From COE1 sp045579665 (lineage in GTDB: Bacteria > Bacillota > Clostridia > Lachnospirales > Lachnospiraceae), in contig JAZNMO010000141.1 in assembly GCA_045579665.1 (NCBI GenBank), positions 1 through 46,929 on the forward strand: a stretch of 46,929 nucleotides of DNA, given 5' to 3'. Shown piece by piece: positions 17,047 to 25,015 of the stretch; the stretch's first letter is position 1, and each line of letters begins with the position of its first letter. Both the position numbers and the translations under genes were made by a program. The notes below the pieces were generated by a model, which saw only the letters and a list, made by a program, of their open reading frames with translations, was not told the DNA's origin and searched no databases.

Positions 17047-18336
17047 CTATCCAAAAAATATATAACCAGCTTCATCTATACTTACATTAGGAGAAATATC
17101 ACGCATGTGTTGAAGCAACGCCTCACCCTGAGCACCCTCGAGTAATCTCGTGGTTTTCTCTGTCTGAATGCACGGTATAAACCTCAAAGACTTTAATCCC
17201 TGTCCATTCAACACAACCTCCATCACGCAAGTATTCATCGTTTTAGAATTAAACCAAAAATTCCCAAGACTATACACCACCGGAACGCCTTCTACTAAAT
17301 CCAACTTCTGCAGCACATGAGGATGTCCGCCTATAATCAAATCAGCCCCAGCCTTAGCATAAACTTCTGACTGTGTCTCCTGCCACCAATCAATTTCTTC
17401 TTGGTTCTCTGTTCCCCAATGTATATACAAAATAACATAGTCACTTTCCAGCTTAGCCTCTCCCAATGCCTTTATCAGATTCTCCTCATCCATGCAGCGA
17501 AATACACCGGCACCATTTTCCGTTGCCCCCTTGGTATCCGGCACCTGAAAGCGTTCCATCTGTGTCGCACTAACAATCGCAATCTTATAATTATTAGCAA
17601 CATAATACACAGGCTGCATTGCCTCTTTCAAATTCCTTCCGGCACCCACTCGAGCTATTCCTGCACCATCCAGCGTATCCAGGGTATCTAGCAAAGATAC
17701 TTCTCCATAGTCATAAGCATGGTTATTGGCAAGAGAAACAATATCCACTCCCATTTCATGCAAAACCGACACATCCTCCGGCTTGGCTCTAAAAGTAAAG
17801 CGTTTCCCCTCTAAAGGCTCGCCTCTATCCGTAAAAGTAAACTCATTATTTATCATAAATAAATCCGCAGCATGCATTTGGTCTAACAACTCAGATGAAA
17901 ACACACCTTCAATCTGTTCTCCCCTACGACGATATTCATACATCACTGCATACTCAGAATCCAATAGAACATCTCCCGCAAAAAGCAAGGTAATCTCTTC
18001 CTCATTTGCAGTAGTCAATTCATAAACCACCTGCCCCTTTTCCCTTGCTTCCCGCAGCAATCTCTCACCACGGCTTTCCTCCTGCACTACTGTCGTCTCA
18101 TTTTCCTTCAACTCAGCATTTTCTTTTATATGAAAAATATCCTCCGCACGAATATATTCCACATTTTCTTTCTCTATATCAGGCAATTCTTCTTCCTCAC
18201 GAACAAGAATCATATTCTTCTCATTTATACTTTCCAAATAATACAGTCCAATTCCACCAGCAAACAGAACCACCAACAACACTCCGACAAATATCGCGGC
18301 CAGATGAAATGCCCGGCGAAACACACCTATTCTCAT
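17047..18336 (-). CDS. CapA-family (PGA_cap) membrane-anchored metallophosphatase-like protein
   Basis: The 429 residues have one N-terminal hydrophobic segment (about 10-33), a low-complexity acidic linker and a CapA/PgsA-type calcineurin-like domain from about residue 115. Visible motifs are LLFAGDVLLD, SLANNHAYDYGE, YIHWGTENQ, IIGGHPHVLQ and VYSLGNFWF, which supply the metal-binding Asp, Asn and His residues of that fold. Members act in poly-gamma-glutamate or other surface polymer metabolism; the substrate is not predictable here. It sits between rplA and rplJ, with terminator on one side and a new ribosomal promoter on the other, so it looks inserted into the L11-L10 operon. Confidence 0.85.
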   Translation of the reverse strand: MRIGVFRRAFHLAAIFVGVLLVVLFAGGIGLYYLESINEKNMILVREEEELPDIEKENVEYIRAEDIFHIKENAELKENETTVVQEESRGERLLREAREKGQVVYELTTANEEEITLLFAGDVLLDSEYAVMYEYRRRGEQIEGVFSSELLDQMHAADLFMINNEFTFTDRGEPLEGKRFTFRAKPEDVSVLHEMGVDIVSLANNHAYDYGEVSLLDTLDTLDGAGIARVGAGRNLKEAMQPVYYVANNYKIAIVSATQMERFQVPDTKGATENGAGVFRCMDEENLIKALGEAKLESDYVILYIHWGTENQEEIDWWQETQSEVYAKAGADLIIGGHPHVLQKLDLVEGVPVVYSLGNFWFNSKTMNTCVMEVVLNGQGLKSLRFIPCIQTEKTTRLLEGAQGEALLQHMRDISPNVSIDEAGYIFFG

Positions 18337-18388
18337 AAACGCCTATCTCCTTATCAGCCTATACTCTCTCATCCGCAGATGTACAAAA

Positions 18389-18413
18389 AGACCTCGGTAT
18401 AAAACCGAGGTCT
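18389..18413 (-). terminator. Terminator of rplKA
   Basis: A 10-bp perfect stem (AGACCTCGGT at 18389-18398, ACCGAGGTCT at 18404-18413) with a 5-base loop is followed on the minus strand by a run of T. It lies 12 bases after the rplA stop and separates rplKA from the capA-like gene. Confidence 0.92.
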
Positions 18414-18425
18414 ATATCTCTTAGA

Positions 18426-19115
18426 TTAGAACTTTGCAACACTAACCTTTACGCCAGGTCCCATTGTTGTTGTAAGAGTAACACTTCTTAAGTACTGTCC
18501 CTTTAATGCTGATGGCTTAGCCTTAACAATAGCATCCATTAAAGCACCGAAGTTCTGTGCTAACTGCTCCTCTGAGAAAGAAGCCTTTCCGATTGGGCAG
18601 TGGATAATGTTTGTCTTATCAAGTCTGTACTCAATCTTACCAGCCTTGATATCGTTAATAGCCTTAGTAACATCCATAGTTACTGTACCAGCCTTAGGGT
18701 TTGGCATTAATCCCTTAGGTCCTAAAACCTTACCAAGACGTCCTACAACGCCCATCATATCAGGTGTAGCTACAACTACGTCGAAATCTAACCATCCATC
18801 GTTCTGGATCTTTGGAATAAGCTCATCGCCACCAACGTAATCTGCGCCAGCTGCCTCAGCCTCTGCTACCTTATCACCCTTAGCGAATACTAAAACCTTA
18901 ACAGTCTTACCTGTACCATTAGGAAGAACTACAGCACCACGAATCTGCTGCTCAGCGTGACGTCCGTCACAGCCTGTTCTAATGTGTACTTCTACAGTCT
19001 CATCAAATTTTGCAGTAGCTGTCTTCTTTACTAAAGAGATAGCTTCTTCTGTCTCATAAAAAGTTGCGCGATCAATTAACTTCGCGGATTCTACATATTT
19101 CTTTCCGTGTTTCAT
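18426..19115 (-). CDS. rplA: 50S ribosomal protein L1
   Basis: L1 forms the mobile stalk near the E-site and is the usual autogenous repressor of rplKA. The 229 residues begin MKHGKKYVESAKLIDRATFY and contain the signature MPNPKAGTVTMDVTKAI and the conserved GPGVKVSVAKF end. GGAGGT precedes the ATG by about 8 bases. It lies 16 bases after rplK. Confidence 0.98.
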   Translation of the reverse strand: MKHGKKYVESAKLIDRATFYETEEAISLVKKTATAKFDETVEVHIRTGCDGRHAEQQIRGAVVLPNGTGKTVKVLVFAKGDKVAEAEAAGADYVGGDELIPKIQNDGWLDFDVVVATPDMMGVVGRLGKVLGPKGLMPNPKAGTVTMDVTKAINDIKAGKIEYRLDKTNIIHCPIGKASFSEEQLAQNFGALMDAIVKAKPSALKGQYLRSVTLTTTMGPGVKVSVAKF

Positions 19116-19131
19116 CTTCTATTACCTCCGC

Positions 19132-19557
19132 TTACTCTTCTACTACGATACCCATACTTCTAGCTGTACCTGCGATCATGCTCATAGCAGCCTCAAGGCT
19201 ACCAGCATTTAAGTCAGGCATCTTCAACTCAGCGATTTCCTGAATCTTAGCCTTAGAAATAGTTGCTACCTTTGTCTTGTTAGGTGCAGCTGATGCAGTC
19301 TTAAGATTGCATGCCTTCTTTAACAAAACTGCTGCAGGTGGAGTCTTTGTAATAAAGCTGAAACTTCTATCTGCATAAACTGTGATAACTACAGGAATGA
19401 TCATACCTTCCTGATCTGCTGTTCTTGCGTTAAACTGTTTTGTAAACTCTACAATGTTTACACCATGCTGTCCAAGTGCTGGACCAACTGGTGGAGCCGG
19501 TGTTGCTTTTGCGGCAGGAATCTGTAATTTAATATATCCTTGTACTTTCTTTGCCAT
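19132..19557 (-). CDS. rplK: 50S ribosomal protein L11
   Basis: L11 forms the GTPase-associated centre with 23S rRNA. The 141 residues begin MAKKVQGYIKLQIPAAKATPAPPVGPALGQHGVNIVEF and end MGIVVEE, the standard family pattern. AGGAGGTG precedes the ATG. It is the first gene of the rplKA operon, with its own promoter. Confidence 0.98.
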   Translation of the reverse strand: MAKKVQGYIKLQIPAAKATPAPPVGPALGQHGVNIVEFTKQFNARTADQEGMIIPVVITVYADRSFSFITKTPPAAVLLKKACNLKTASAAPNKTKVATISKAKIQEIAELKMPDLNAGSLEAAMSMIAGTARSMGIVVEE

Positions 19558-19599
19558 GATGGCACCTCCTAAAAAAATTCTCAGTCTCTAGACTGTTTT

Positions 19600-19655
19600 G
19601 TGGTAGTTTGGGTGGATGACCCTCCCACGCGGACCAAAAAACAAATTTAGTCCGG
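19600..19655 (-). promoter_or_regulatory. Candidate L1-binding leader of rplKA
   Basis: On the minus strand the leader reads GGTCCGCGTGGGAGGGTCAT then CCACCC, which can form a stem GGGAGG/CCACCC around a 5-base loop. GUGGGAG-type sequences in a hairpin of this kind are how L1 recognises both 23S rRNA and its own mRNA. The assignment rests on motif and position only. Confidence 0.5.
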
Positions 19656-19660
19656 CTAAT

Positions 19661-19689
19661 ATTTTATTACAACTACTCGTTTGTGTCAA
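19661..19689 (-). promoter_or_regulatory. Sigma-A promoter of rplKA
   Basis: On the minus strand TTGACA (19684-19689) and TAAAAT (19661-19666) are 17 bases apart, about 100 bases upstream of rplK. Confidence 0.85.
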
Positions 19690-19725
19690 TCCTTTGATTA
19701 ACGATTGTAACATATAATTACAATT

Positions 19726-20454
19726 TTACATTTTTTTGACATCCTGGAAGCTAATTTCGACCGGAGTCTCTCTTCCAAACATCTCAACATTAATGGTTAC
19801 AGTCTGTCTTACAGCATCAACCTTCTGAATAGAACCAACTGTATCCTTCCATACTCCGGCGATAACGGAAATATAATCTCCCTCAGCGAAGTCAACATTA
19901 ACATCTACGCTGAAGTCTAACGCTCTAAGCTCCTCATCTGTGAGAGGAACCGGCTTACTTCCCGGACCTACGAAGCCTGTAACACCTCTGGTATTACGAA
20001 CAACATACCATGCGTCGTTGTTATCCGCATCCATATGAAGTAGAACATAACCAGGGAAAAGCTTCTTCTGGCTGCTCTTCTCCACGCCATTCTTCAATTC
20101 AACAACATCCTGTAAAGGAACTCTTACTTCAAGAATCTCATTCTCAAGATGTCTGTTTTCAATTGCTTTCTCAATATTGGCCTTAACCTTGTTCTCGTAT
20201 CCTGAATAAGTATGAACTACGTACCAGCCCATTCCCTTACCACTCTTATTGTCACTCAATGCAACATTACTGTGTGGCTCAGTATCGACTTCCGGTGCAA
20301 TAACCTGTTCTTCTACTTTTTCAGTTTCCACAACTTCTTCAACCTCTTCAACCACTGCAGGCTCCGGCTTCTTTGGAGATACCGGCTCCCACTCCTTCAT
20401 CATAGGCTCAATCAGCTTCTTGGCTACTGCCTTTGGTTCTTTCTTTTCTTCCAT
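19726..20454 (-). CDS. nusG: Transcription termination/antitermination protein NusG with N-terminal extension
   Basis: NusG binds RNA polymerase and couples it to ribosomes or Rho. The 242 residues (ATG 20454) have an acidic, Val/Glu-rich extension of about 70 residues (containing VEEVEEVVETEKVEEQV) before the NGN domain, which starts GMGWYVVHTYSGYENKVKANI, and a C-terminal KOW domain with VIAGVWKDTVGSIQ. Ordinary NusG is about 175-180 residues. ATG 20454 is chosen since GTGAGGA lies 9 bases upstream; in-frame upstream starts overlap that site. It lies just after secE. Confidence 0.95.
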   Translation of the reverse strand: MEEKKEPKAVAKKLIEPMMKEWEPVSPKKPEPAVVEEVEEVVETEKVEEQVIAPEVDTEPHSNVALSDNKSGKGMGWYVVHTYSGYENKVKANIEKAIENRHLENEILEVRVPLQDVVELKNGVEKSSQKKLFPGYVLLHMDADNNDAWYVVRNTRGVTGFVGPGSKPVPLTDEELRALDFSVDVNVDFAEGDYISVIAGVWKDTVGSIQKVDAVRQTVTINVEMFGRETPVEISFQDVKKM

Positions 20455-20471
20455 ACTATTCATCCTCACTC

Positions 20472-20678
20472 TTATAATGCAGTTATGAAGTTAATTCCAT
20501 ACTGGATAAGAGTATCCATAAAGGTAATGATAAATCCCAATACAATCGAAACACAAAGAACAGCAACTGACTGTTTGAAGCAATCCTTCTTATCAGGCCA
20601 AACAATCTTATTAAATTCTGTCTTTACACTCTTCCAAAAGCTAACCTTTGGAGCATCTGTCTTTGCTGAATCTCCCAT
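20472..20678 (-). CDS. secE: Preprotein translocase subunit SecE
   Basis: SecE clamps the SecY channel. The 68-residue protein is the short, single-TM form typical of Bacillota: the conserved amphipathic region FWKSVKTEFNKIVWPDKKDCF precedes the membrane helix (about 38-58). It lies between rpmG and nusG, the usual order. Upstream of the ATG is GGAGGCATACT with a usable ribosome-binding site. Confidence 0.95.
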   Translation of the reverse strand: MGDSAKTDAPKVSFWKSVKTEFNKIVWPDKKDCFKQSVAVLCVSIVLGFIITFMDTLIQYGINFITAL

Positions 20679-20705
20679 AGTATGCCTCCTGTGGATCTCT
20701 TTGAC

Positions 20706-20855
20706 TTATTTTGTTTCCTTGTGATTTGTGTGAGTCTTACAGAATCTACAATACTTCTTGATTTCCATTCTGTCAGGATGAGTCTTCTTATCCTTTGTGG
20801 TATTGTAGTTACGCTGTTTGCACTCTGTACAAGCTAATGTAATCTTTGTACGCAT
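20706..20855 (-). CDS. rpmG: 50S ribosomal protein L33, zinc-binding form
   Basis: The 49-residue protein MRTKITLACTECKQRNY...CRFCKTHTNHKETK keeps both CxxC pairs, so it is the zinc-binding L33. ATG 20855 is chosen by family length and by GGAGGTG (20861-20867) 5 bases upstream. It opens the rpmG-secE-nusG operon. A zinc-independent paralogue is not in this window. Confidence 0.95.
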   Translation of the reverse strand: MRTKITLACTECKQRNYNTTKDKKTHPDRMEIKKYCRFCKTHTNHKETK

Positions 20856-20971
20856 AATTCCACCTCCGCTAGCGTTTCTAATCTTTCCTTTTGTTCTAAT
20901 CCGCAAGCCATAAAATTCTCTTTTTGCAAAATTTGCATAAAAAAAAGACCTATTTCACATCTTGCCTATCA

Positions 20972-21000
20972 ACTATATCATACATCGCCGACAGCGTCAA
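20972..21000 (-). promoter_or_regulatory. Sigma-A promoter of rpmG-secE-nusG
   Basis: On the minus strand TTGACG (20995-21000) and TATAGT (20972-20977) are 17 bases apart, about 115 bases upstream of rpmG. The remaining gap up to the divergent FliD-like gene has no other feature I can support. Confidence 0.75.
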
Positions 21001-21145
21001 CTGATTTTTCAGCTGTTACATTTACGCGAAATCAGTACAAAAGTATTAGTTTATATTGCTTTTTATCTGACTATATGTTATATTGAGCTTAAATAGATGG
21101 AATTGCTATACCCGGGGAGTTTTATGGAAAGGGGGAATAGTGTCC

Positions 21146-22426
21146 ATGAGTTTTGCTTCAGTTCAAATCTATGATAATTATCTTAGCTTATATACGCCCA
21201 AGAAATCAACTCGCTTTGACAAGCATGACAAAGAAGAGCTGACTGATATTTATGGACGTATTCTTCAGCTTAACCGTAAATCTCCATTTTATATGCCAGA
21301 CCCGACAACAGATACGAAACGGTTCGCCGTTCAACTAAAGGAACATGCACGCGACTTCAGTCACAGCATCGCATCGCTTGGCGGCATGGACGCTGACAAC
21401 CTTTTTTCCAGAAAATCTGCATATAGTAATAATGAAAGTATTGCAACGATAGAATATAATCGTGCGGAACATATCCAAACATCGGATTCTTTATATGAGC
21501 TTCGCGTAAAAGAATTGGCTTCGCCGCAAATAAACACCAGTGCTCCGCTTCCTGCTAATGAGCCTGTCGACTTGAAGTCAGATTCTTACTCTTTTGATAT
21601 TGATATTAACCATGTTCAATATGAGCTTCAATTTCATATTAAAGAGAACGAAACCAACGAACAGCTACAAACCAAGATTGCCAAGCTGATTAACCGCTCA
21701 GACTTCGGACTTGATGCTACGTTGAAACCCTACGGTCAGGATATGACCTATTTGGAAATCACTTCCCACGCCACAGGTTTACCGCATCAAAGGGATTATC
21801 ATTTTAAAATATCCGATCAGCACACAAGCTACCGCCAAGGTATTGTTAACTATCTGGGCTTAAACAAAAATATATCCCCGGCAACCAATGCCACATACGA
21901 AATAAATGGTGAAGAGCATACATCCTACTCTAACACTTTCACCTTGGAGGATGCATACGAGATTACTCTATATCAAACAAATAATGCTCCGGATGACGAG
22001 CCGGTCATCATAGGTCTTGCACCGGATTCTGATTCCATTAATCAAAATATTCAGGAATTTGTAAATAGCTATAATTCCTTTATGCGTATTACAACCGATT
22101 ACAATGATTCGCACAATATTGCAACTGAGCGCCTCCGTCGGGAAATGCACTATATGCTGCTCCAACATCAGGGACGAATTTCACAATACGGAATCATAGC
22201 CAATGAAGATGATACACTAAGCTTTACGCCGCAGCATAACATAGCTGAACCGGAAGCACTTCGTAAATTTGGCAATCACATCCTCGAAAAGATGGATGCC
22301 ATCGCCCTAAATCCTATGGAGTACGTTAACCAAAAGATATGCGCGTATAGGAATCCGGGAAATACATTTATCGACCCATACACAACCAGCGCATACAGCG
22401 GAATGCTATTCAACATGTATTGCTAA
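21146..22426 (+). CDS. FliD-like (flagellar cap-like) protein
   Basis: The 426-residue protein has no signal or TM segment. Its middle part, with YELRVKELASPQINTS and a region of beta repeats, resembles the FliD N-terminal domain (VTQLA-type motif). The C-terminal part, INQNIQEFVNSYNSFM and then GIIANEDDTLSFTP, resembles FliD_C. It lacks the usual FliD start (MAI-GLSGLD) and ends LFNMYC. The ATG at 21146 is chosen from GGGGGAA 8-9 bases upstream; the in-frame GTG (21140) is too close to it. No flagellar genes are nearby, so a cap or a cap-derived function is not proven. Confidence 0.65.
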   Translation: MSFASVQIYDNYLSLYTPKKSTRFDKHDKEELTDIYGRILQLNRKSPFYMPDPTTDTKRFAVQLKEHARDFSHSIASLGGMDADNLFSRKSAYSNNESIATIEYNRAEHIQTSDSLYELRVKELASPQINTSAPLPANEPVDLKSDSYSFDIDINHVQYELQFHIKENETNEQLQTKIAKLINRSDFGLDATLKPYGQDMTYLEITSHATGLPHQRDYHFKISDQHTSYRQGIVNYLGLNKNISPATNATYEINGEEHTSYSNTFTLEDAYEITLYQTNNAPDDEPVIIGLAPDSDSINQNIQEFVNSYNSFMRITTDYNDSHNIATERLRREMHYMLLQHQGRISQYGIIANEDDTLSFTPQHNIAEPEALRKFGNHILEKMDAIALNPMEYVNQKICAYRNPGNTFIDPYTTSAYSGMLFNMYC

Positions 22427-22453
22427 AAAATGTTGCCCGACGGCAGCACTTCG

Positions 22454-22478
22454 CAAGAATCATTACAACTGATTCTTG
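22454..22478 (+). terminator. Hairpin after the FliD-like gene
   Basis: CAAGAATCA (22454-22462) and TGATTCTTG (22470-22478) form a perfect 9-bp stem with a 7-base loop. Only three T follow directly, so termination may be moderate. Confidence 0.6.
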
Positions 22479-22520
22479 TTTAGCTTCCACTACTTTTCGA
22501 GCACTTTTATATTCCATAAA

Positions 22521-22549
22521 AAGAGCAGACTCATCAAAAGTCTGCTCTT
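22521..22549 (-). terminator. Terminator after glf
   Basis: AAGAGCAGACT (22521-22531) and AGTCTGCTCTT (22539-22549) form an 11-bp stem with a 7-base loop, followed on the minus strand by five T. It ends the glf operon and may also stop plus-strand transcripts. Confidence 0.88.
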
Positions 22550-22563
22550 CCTTATTGTAATCG

Positions 22564-23700
22564 TTATTTTAATTCGTCTTGTGCCATATTCAAAGCCGCT
22601 CTGATTACCTTATCCATATCATAATACTTGTACTGTCCCAATCTGCCGCCAAACAATACATTAGCTTCCTTGGCTGCCAGCTCTTCGTACTTCTGGTATA
22701 ACGCACCATTCGTTTCATCATTTACAGGATAATACGGTTCATCTCCCTTACGCCACTCCTGCGGATACTCTCTAGTAATCACAGTATCCGGCTGCTGCCC
22801 AAACTCAAAATGCTTATGCTCAATAATGCGTGTATAAGGAACCTCTCGCTCAGTATAATTTACAACCGCATTTCCCTGATAATTCTCTTCACCTTCAAGA
22901 ACCTCAGACTCAAAACGCAAAGAACGATACGCCAGCTCACCTAACTGATAACGGAAATATTCATCAATCATACCGGTATACAGAACCTTACCAAAGGTGT
23001 CTTTTCCATCTCTTGAAACAAACTCCCCGGTCTGCGCATCCCTCTTACAATAATCGTCAAAGGAAATGTTAAGTTTTACCGGTGTATCCTCTAAAAGCTT
23101 TGCAACAATCTGCGTATATCCGCCCTTAGGAATACCCTGATATGGGTCGTTAAAATAATTATTATCATAAGTAAAACGCACCGCCAATCTCTTAATAATA
23201 AAGGACGGCAGCTCTGTACAGTCACGCCCCCACTGCTTCTCCGTATATCCCTTTACCAGTTTCTGATAAATATCTGTTCCCACCAGGGACAACGCCTGCT
23301 CTTCAAGATTCTTAGGCTCCGTAATTCCAAGCTCAGCTATCTGCCCAGCAATTTTTTCCTTTGCCTGCTTTGGTGTTTTAATATTCCACATCTTCGAGAA
23401 TGTATTCATATTAAAAGGAAGATTATAAAGCTCATCTTTGTAAGAAGCCACAGGACAATTTATATAATGATTAAACTCGGCAAACTCATTCACATAGTCC
23501 CATACTTCTTTATCCGATGTATGGAATATATGAGCACCATACTGATGCACCTGTATTCCTTTTACTTCCTTTGTGTAAATATTACCTGCAATGTGATTCC
23601 TCTTCTCAATCACCATACAGGTCTTACCTGCCTTCTTCATCTCCTGCGCAAATACGGCACCAAACAAACCGGCACCAACAATCAAATAATCGTATCTCAT
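22564..23700 (-). CDS. glf: UDP-galactopyranose mutase
   Basis: This FAD enzyme interconverts UDP-galactopyranose and UDP-galactofuranose, the donor for Galf in surface polymers. The 378 residues begin MRYDYLIVGAGLFGAVFAQEMKKAGKT with the FAD Rossmann motif, then VIEKRNHIAGNIYT and YGAHIFHTSDKEVWDYVN, and near the end NVLFGGRLGQYKYYDMDKVI. The ATG at 23700 is set by the motif and GGAAAGG 9 bases upstream rather than ATGs further up. It is the last gene of the operon from 27.3 kb. Confidence 0.97.
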   Translation of the reverse strand: MRYDYLIVGAGLFGAVFAQEMKKAGKTCMVIEKRNHIAGNIYTKEVKGIQVHQYGAHIFHTSDKEVWDYVNEFAEFNHYINCPVASYKDELYNLPFNMNTFSKMWNIKTPKQAKEKIAGQIAELGITEPKNLEEQALSLVGTDIYQKLVKGYTEKQWGRDCTELPSFIIKRLAVRFTYDNNYFNDPYQGIPKGGYTQIVAKLLEDTPVKLNISFDDYCKRDAQTGEFVSRDGKDTFGKVLYTGMIDEYFRYQLGELAYRSLRFESEVLEGEENYQGNAVVNYTEREVPYTRIIEHKHFEFGQQPDTVITREYPQEWRKGDEPYYPVNDETNGALYQKYEELAAKEANVLFGGRLGQYKYYDMDKVIRAALNMAQDELK

Positions 23701-23766
23701 GCTCCCAATCCTTTCCGCATCCATGCAATTCTATGTTATGCATAAGATACTGTCCGGTCAAGAAGC

Positions 23767-24855
23767 TTAAACGCCAGGGGTCTGCGGCTTCCAATGGCGT
23801 GCCATTCTTTCTAATTCTTCTGCCTTACCCAAATATCTTATGCTGAATTCTTCATATTCCTTCTTAGGCATCGCCTTAATCTTAGGCGACTTTACAAGCT
23901 TGCGATAGCTTAATGCCAATGCAAATAATGCTGCTGAACCACTGCTGGCAATATCCAACTCACTCTCTGTATTAAATGCAGCATGTGAAAACCACTTTGC
24001 AGCTTCCTCATAATCCTCCTTCTTCATAAAGAAGTAGCCAAGCTCCATGCAAATCTCTGCATTGGGCATACTAACCTCTTCCCGCAATCCGAGCTTCAAC
24101 ATGGCTACTGCATCATCAAATAATCTATATGTCTTCATAAGAACTGCAACAATCTCCCGAACGCGCGATGAAACCTCAGGCTTATCTGCATTCTCCAGCA
24201 AACGTTCAAAATAATCCTTAGCGTTTGCAAGCGCATCCTCTGTACCAGCCTTGTAAAGTTCTCTTAAATACATGCCAAGCAGTCTGTCTGAAAGCTTCCC
24301 CTGCTCAGCCACCAACTTCTCAAATACACCAAAATCACGCTTGCTGTGATCCCCCTGCGGTCTGTGTAAAATCTCAATATCACTATCAAATACAACAGGA
24401 TTCACATTCACAGTCTCATGTATCGGTTCAATCCAGGTAAAACTACGCAAACGCTTAAATAGCTTCGGACGCAAATCTCTCGCATAATTCTCCGTCGGAT
24501 GATTCATCTGCTCTGTTACATAAATCATCTGCACAATCTCTACCTCAGGCAACATTACTCTCTTTAATGCTTTCAGCTTTATGCGATTCTCCTCATCCAA
24601 CACTTCATCTGCATCCGCAGAATAAATATAATCTCCTGTAGCCTTGGAAAATGCAAAATTCCTTGCCGCTGCAAAATCATCCTGCCACTCATAATCATAA
24701 ATATTATCGGTGTACTTAGCTGCAATCTCCTTCGTCTTGTCCGTTGACCCCGTATCCACAATGATAATCTCATCCATGATATCCGCAAGGGAATCCAGAC
24801 AATCCGTCAAAACCGCCTCCTCGTTCTTCACAATCATACACAAACTAAACTTCAT
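23767..24855 (-). CDS. Glycosyltransferase family 2 with TPR-like C-terminus
   Basis: The 362 residues start with a GT-A domain (MKFSLCMIVKNEEAVLTDCL, IIIVDTGSTDKT, and DDFAAARNFAFSKATGDYIYSADADEVLD with the DXD-type metal site). The second half has repeated helical elements (YLRELYKAG, LGYFFMKKEDYEEAAKWFSHAAF) of TPR type. This SunS/Clostridial GT2-TPR layout suggests transfer of a sugar to a protein or glycan; the acceptor is unknown. AAGGGG lies about 9 bases before the ATG. Confidence 0.87.
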   Translation of the reverse strand: MKFSLCMIVKNEEAVLTDCLDSLADIMDEIIIVDTGSTDKTKEIAAKYTDNIYDYEWQDDFAAARNFAFSKATGDYIYSADADEVLDEENRIKLKALKRVMLPEVEIVQMIYVTEQMNHPTENYARDLRPKLFKRLRSFTWIEPIHETVNVNPVVFDSDIEILHRPQGDHSKRDFGVFEKLVAEQGKLSDRLLGMYLRELYKAGTEDALANAKDYFERLLENADKPEVSSRVREIVAVLMKTYRLFDDAVAMLKLGLREEVSMPNAEICMELGYFFMKKEDYEEAAKWFSHAAFNTESELDIASSGSAALFALALSYRKLVKSPKIKAMPKKEYEEFSIRYLGKAEELERMARHWKPQTPGV

Positions 24856-24975
24856 TCAATTGTACCCCTTTTAAACCAACTATTATCTGTTAATTAAACT
24901 TCCCCAATAATATTTTACAACAATTAACATAATACCACAACATAAAAATTATTAAGATTGTATGACGATAAATGC

Positions 24976-25011
24976 AAGAGGAATCAATTCCTTCCAGAAT
25001 CAATTCCTCTT
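24976..25011 (-). terminator. Imperfect hairpin between the CgeB-like and GT2-TPR genes
   Basis: AAGAGGAAT (24976 onward) pairs with ATTCCTCTT (ending 25011), with an inner ATTC/GAAT stem after a two-base mismatch. There is no good T-run on the minus strand, so it may attenuate within the operon or act as an RNA stabiliser. Confidence 0.4.
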
Positions 25012-25015
25012 AATC

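Noticed and set aside
20679..20705. tRNA-Trp gene between rpmG and secE, common in Bacillota
   Set aside because: The gap is only 27 bases and holds just a ribosome-binding site.
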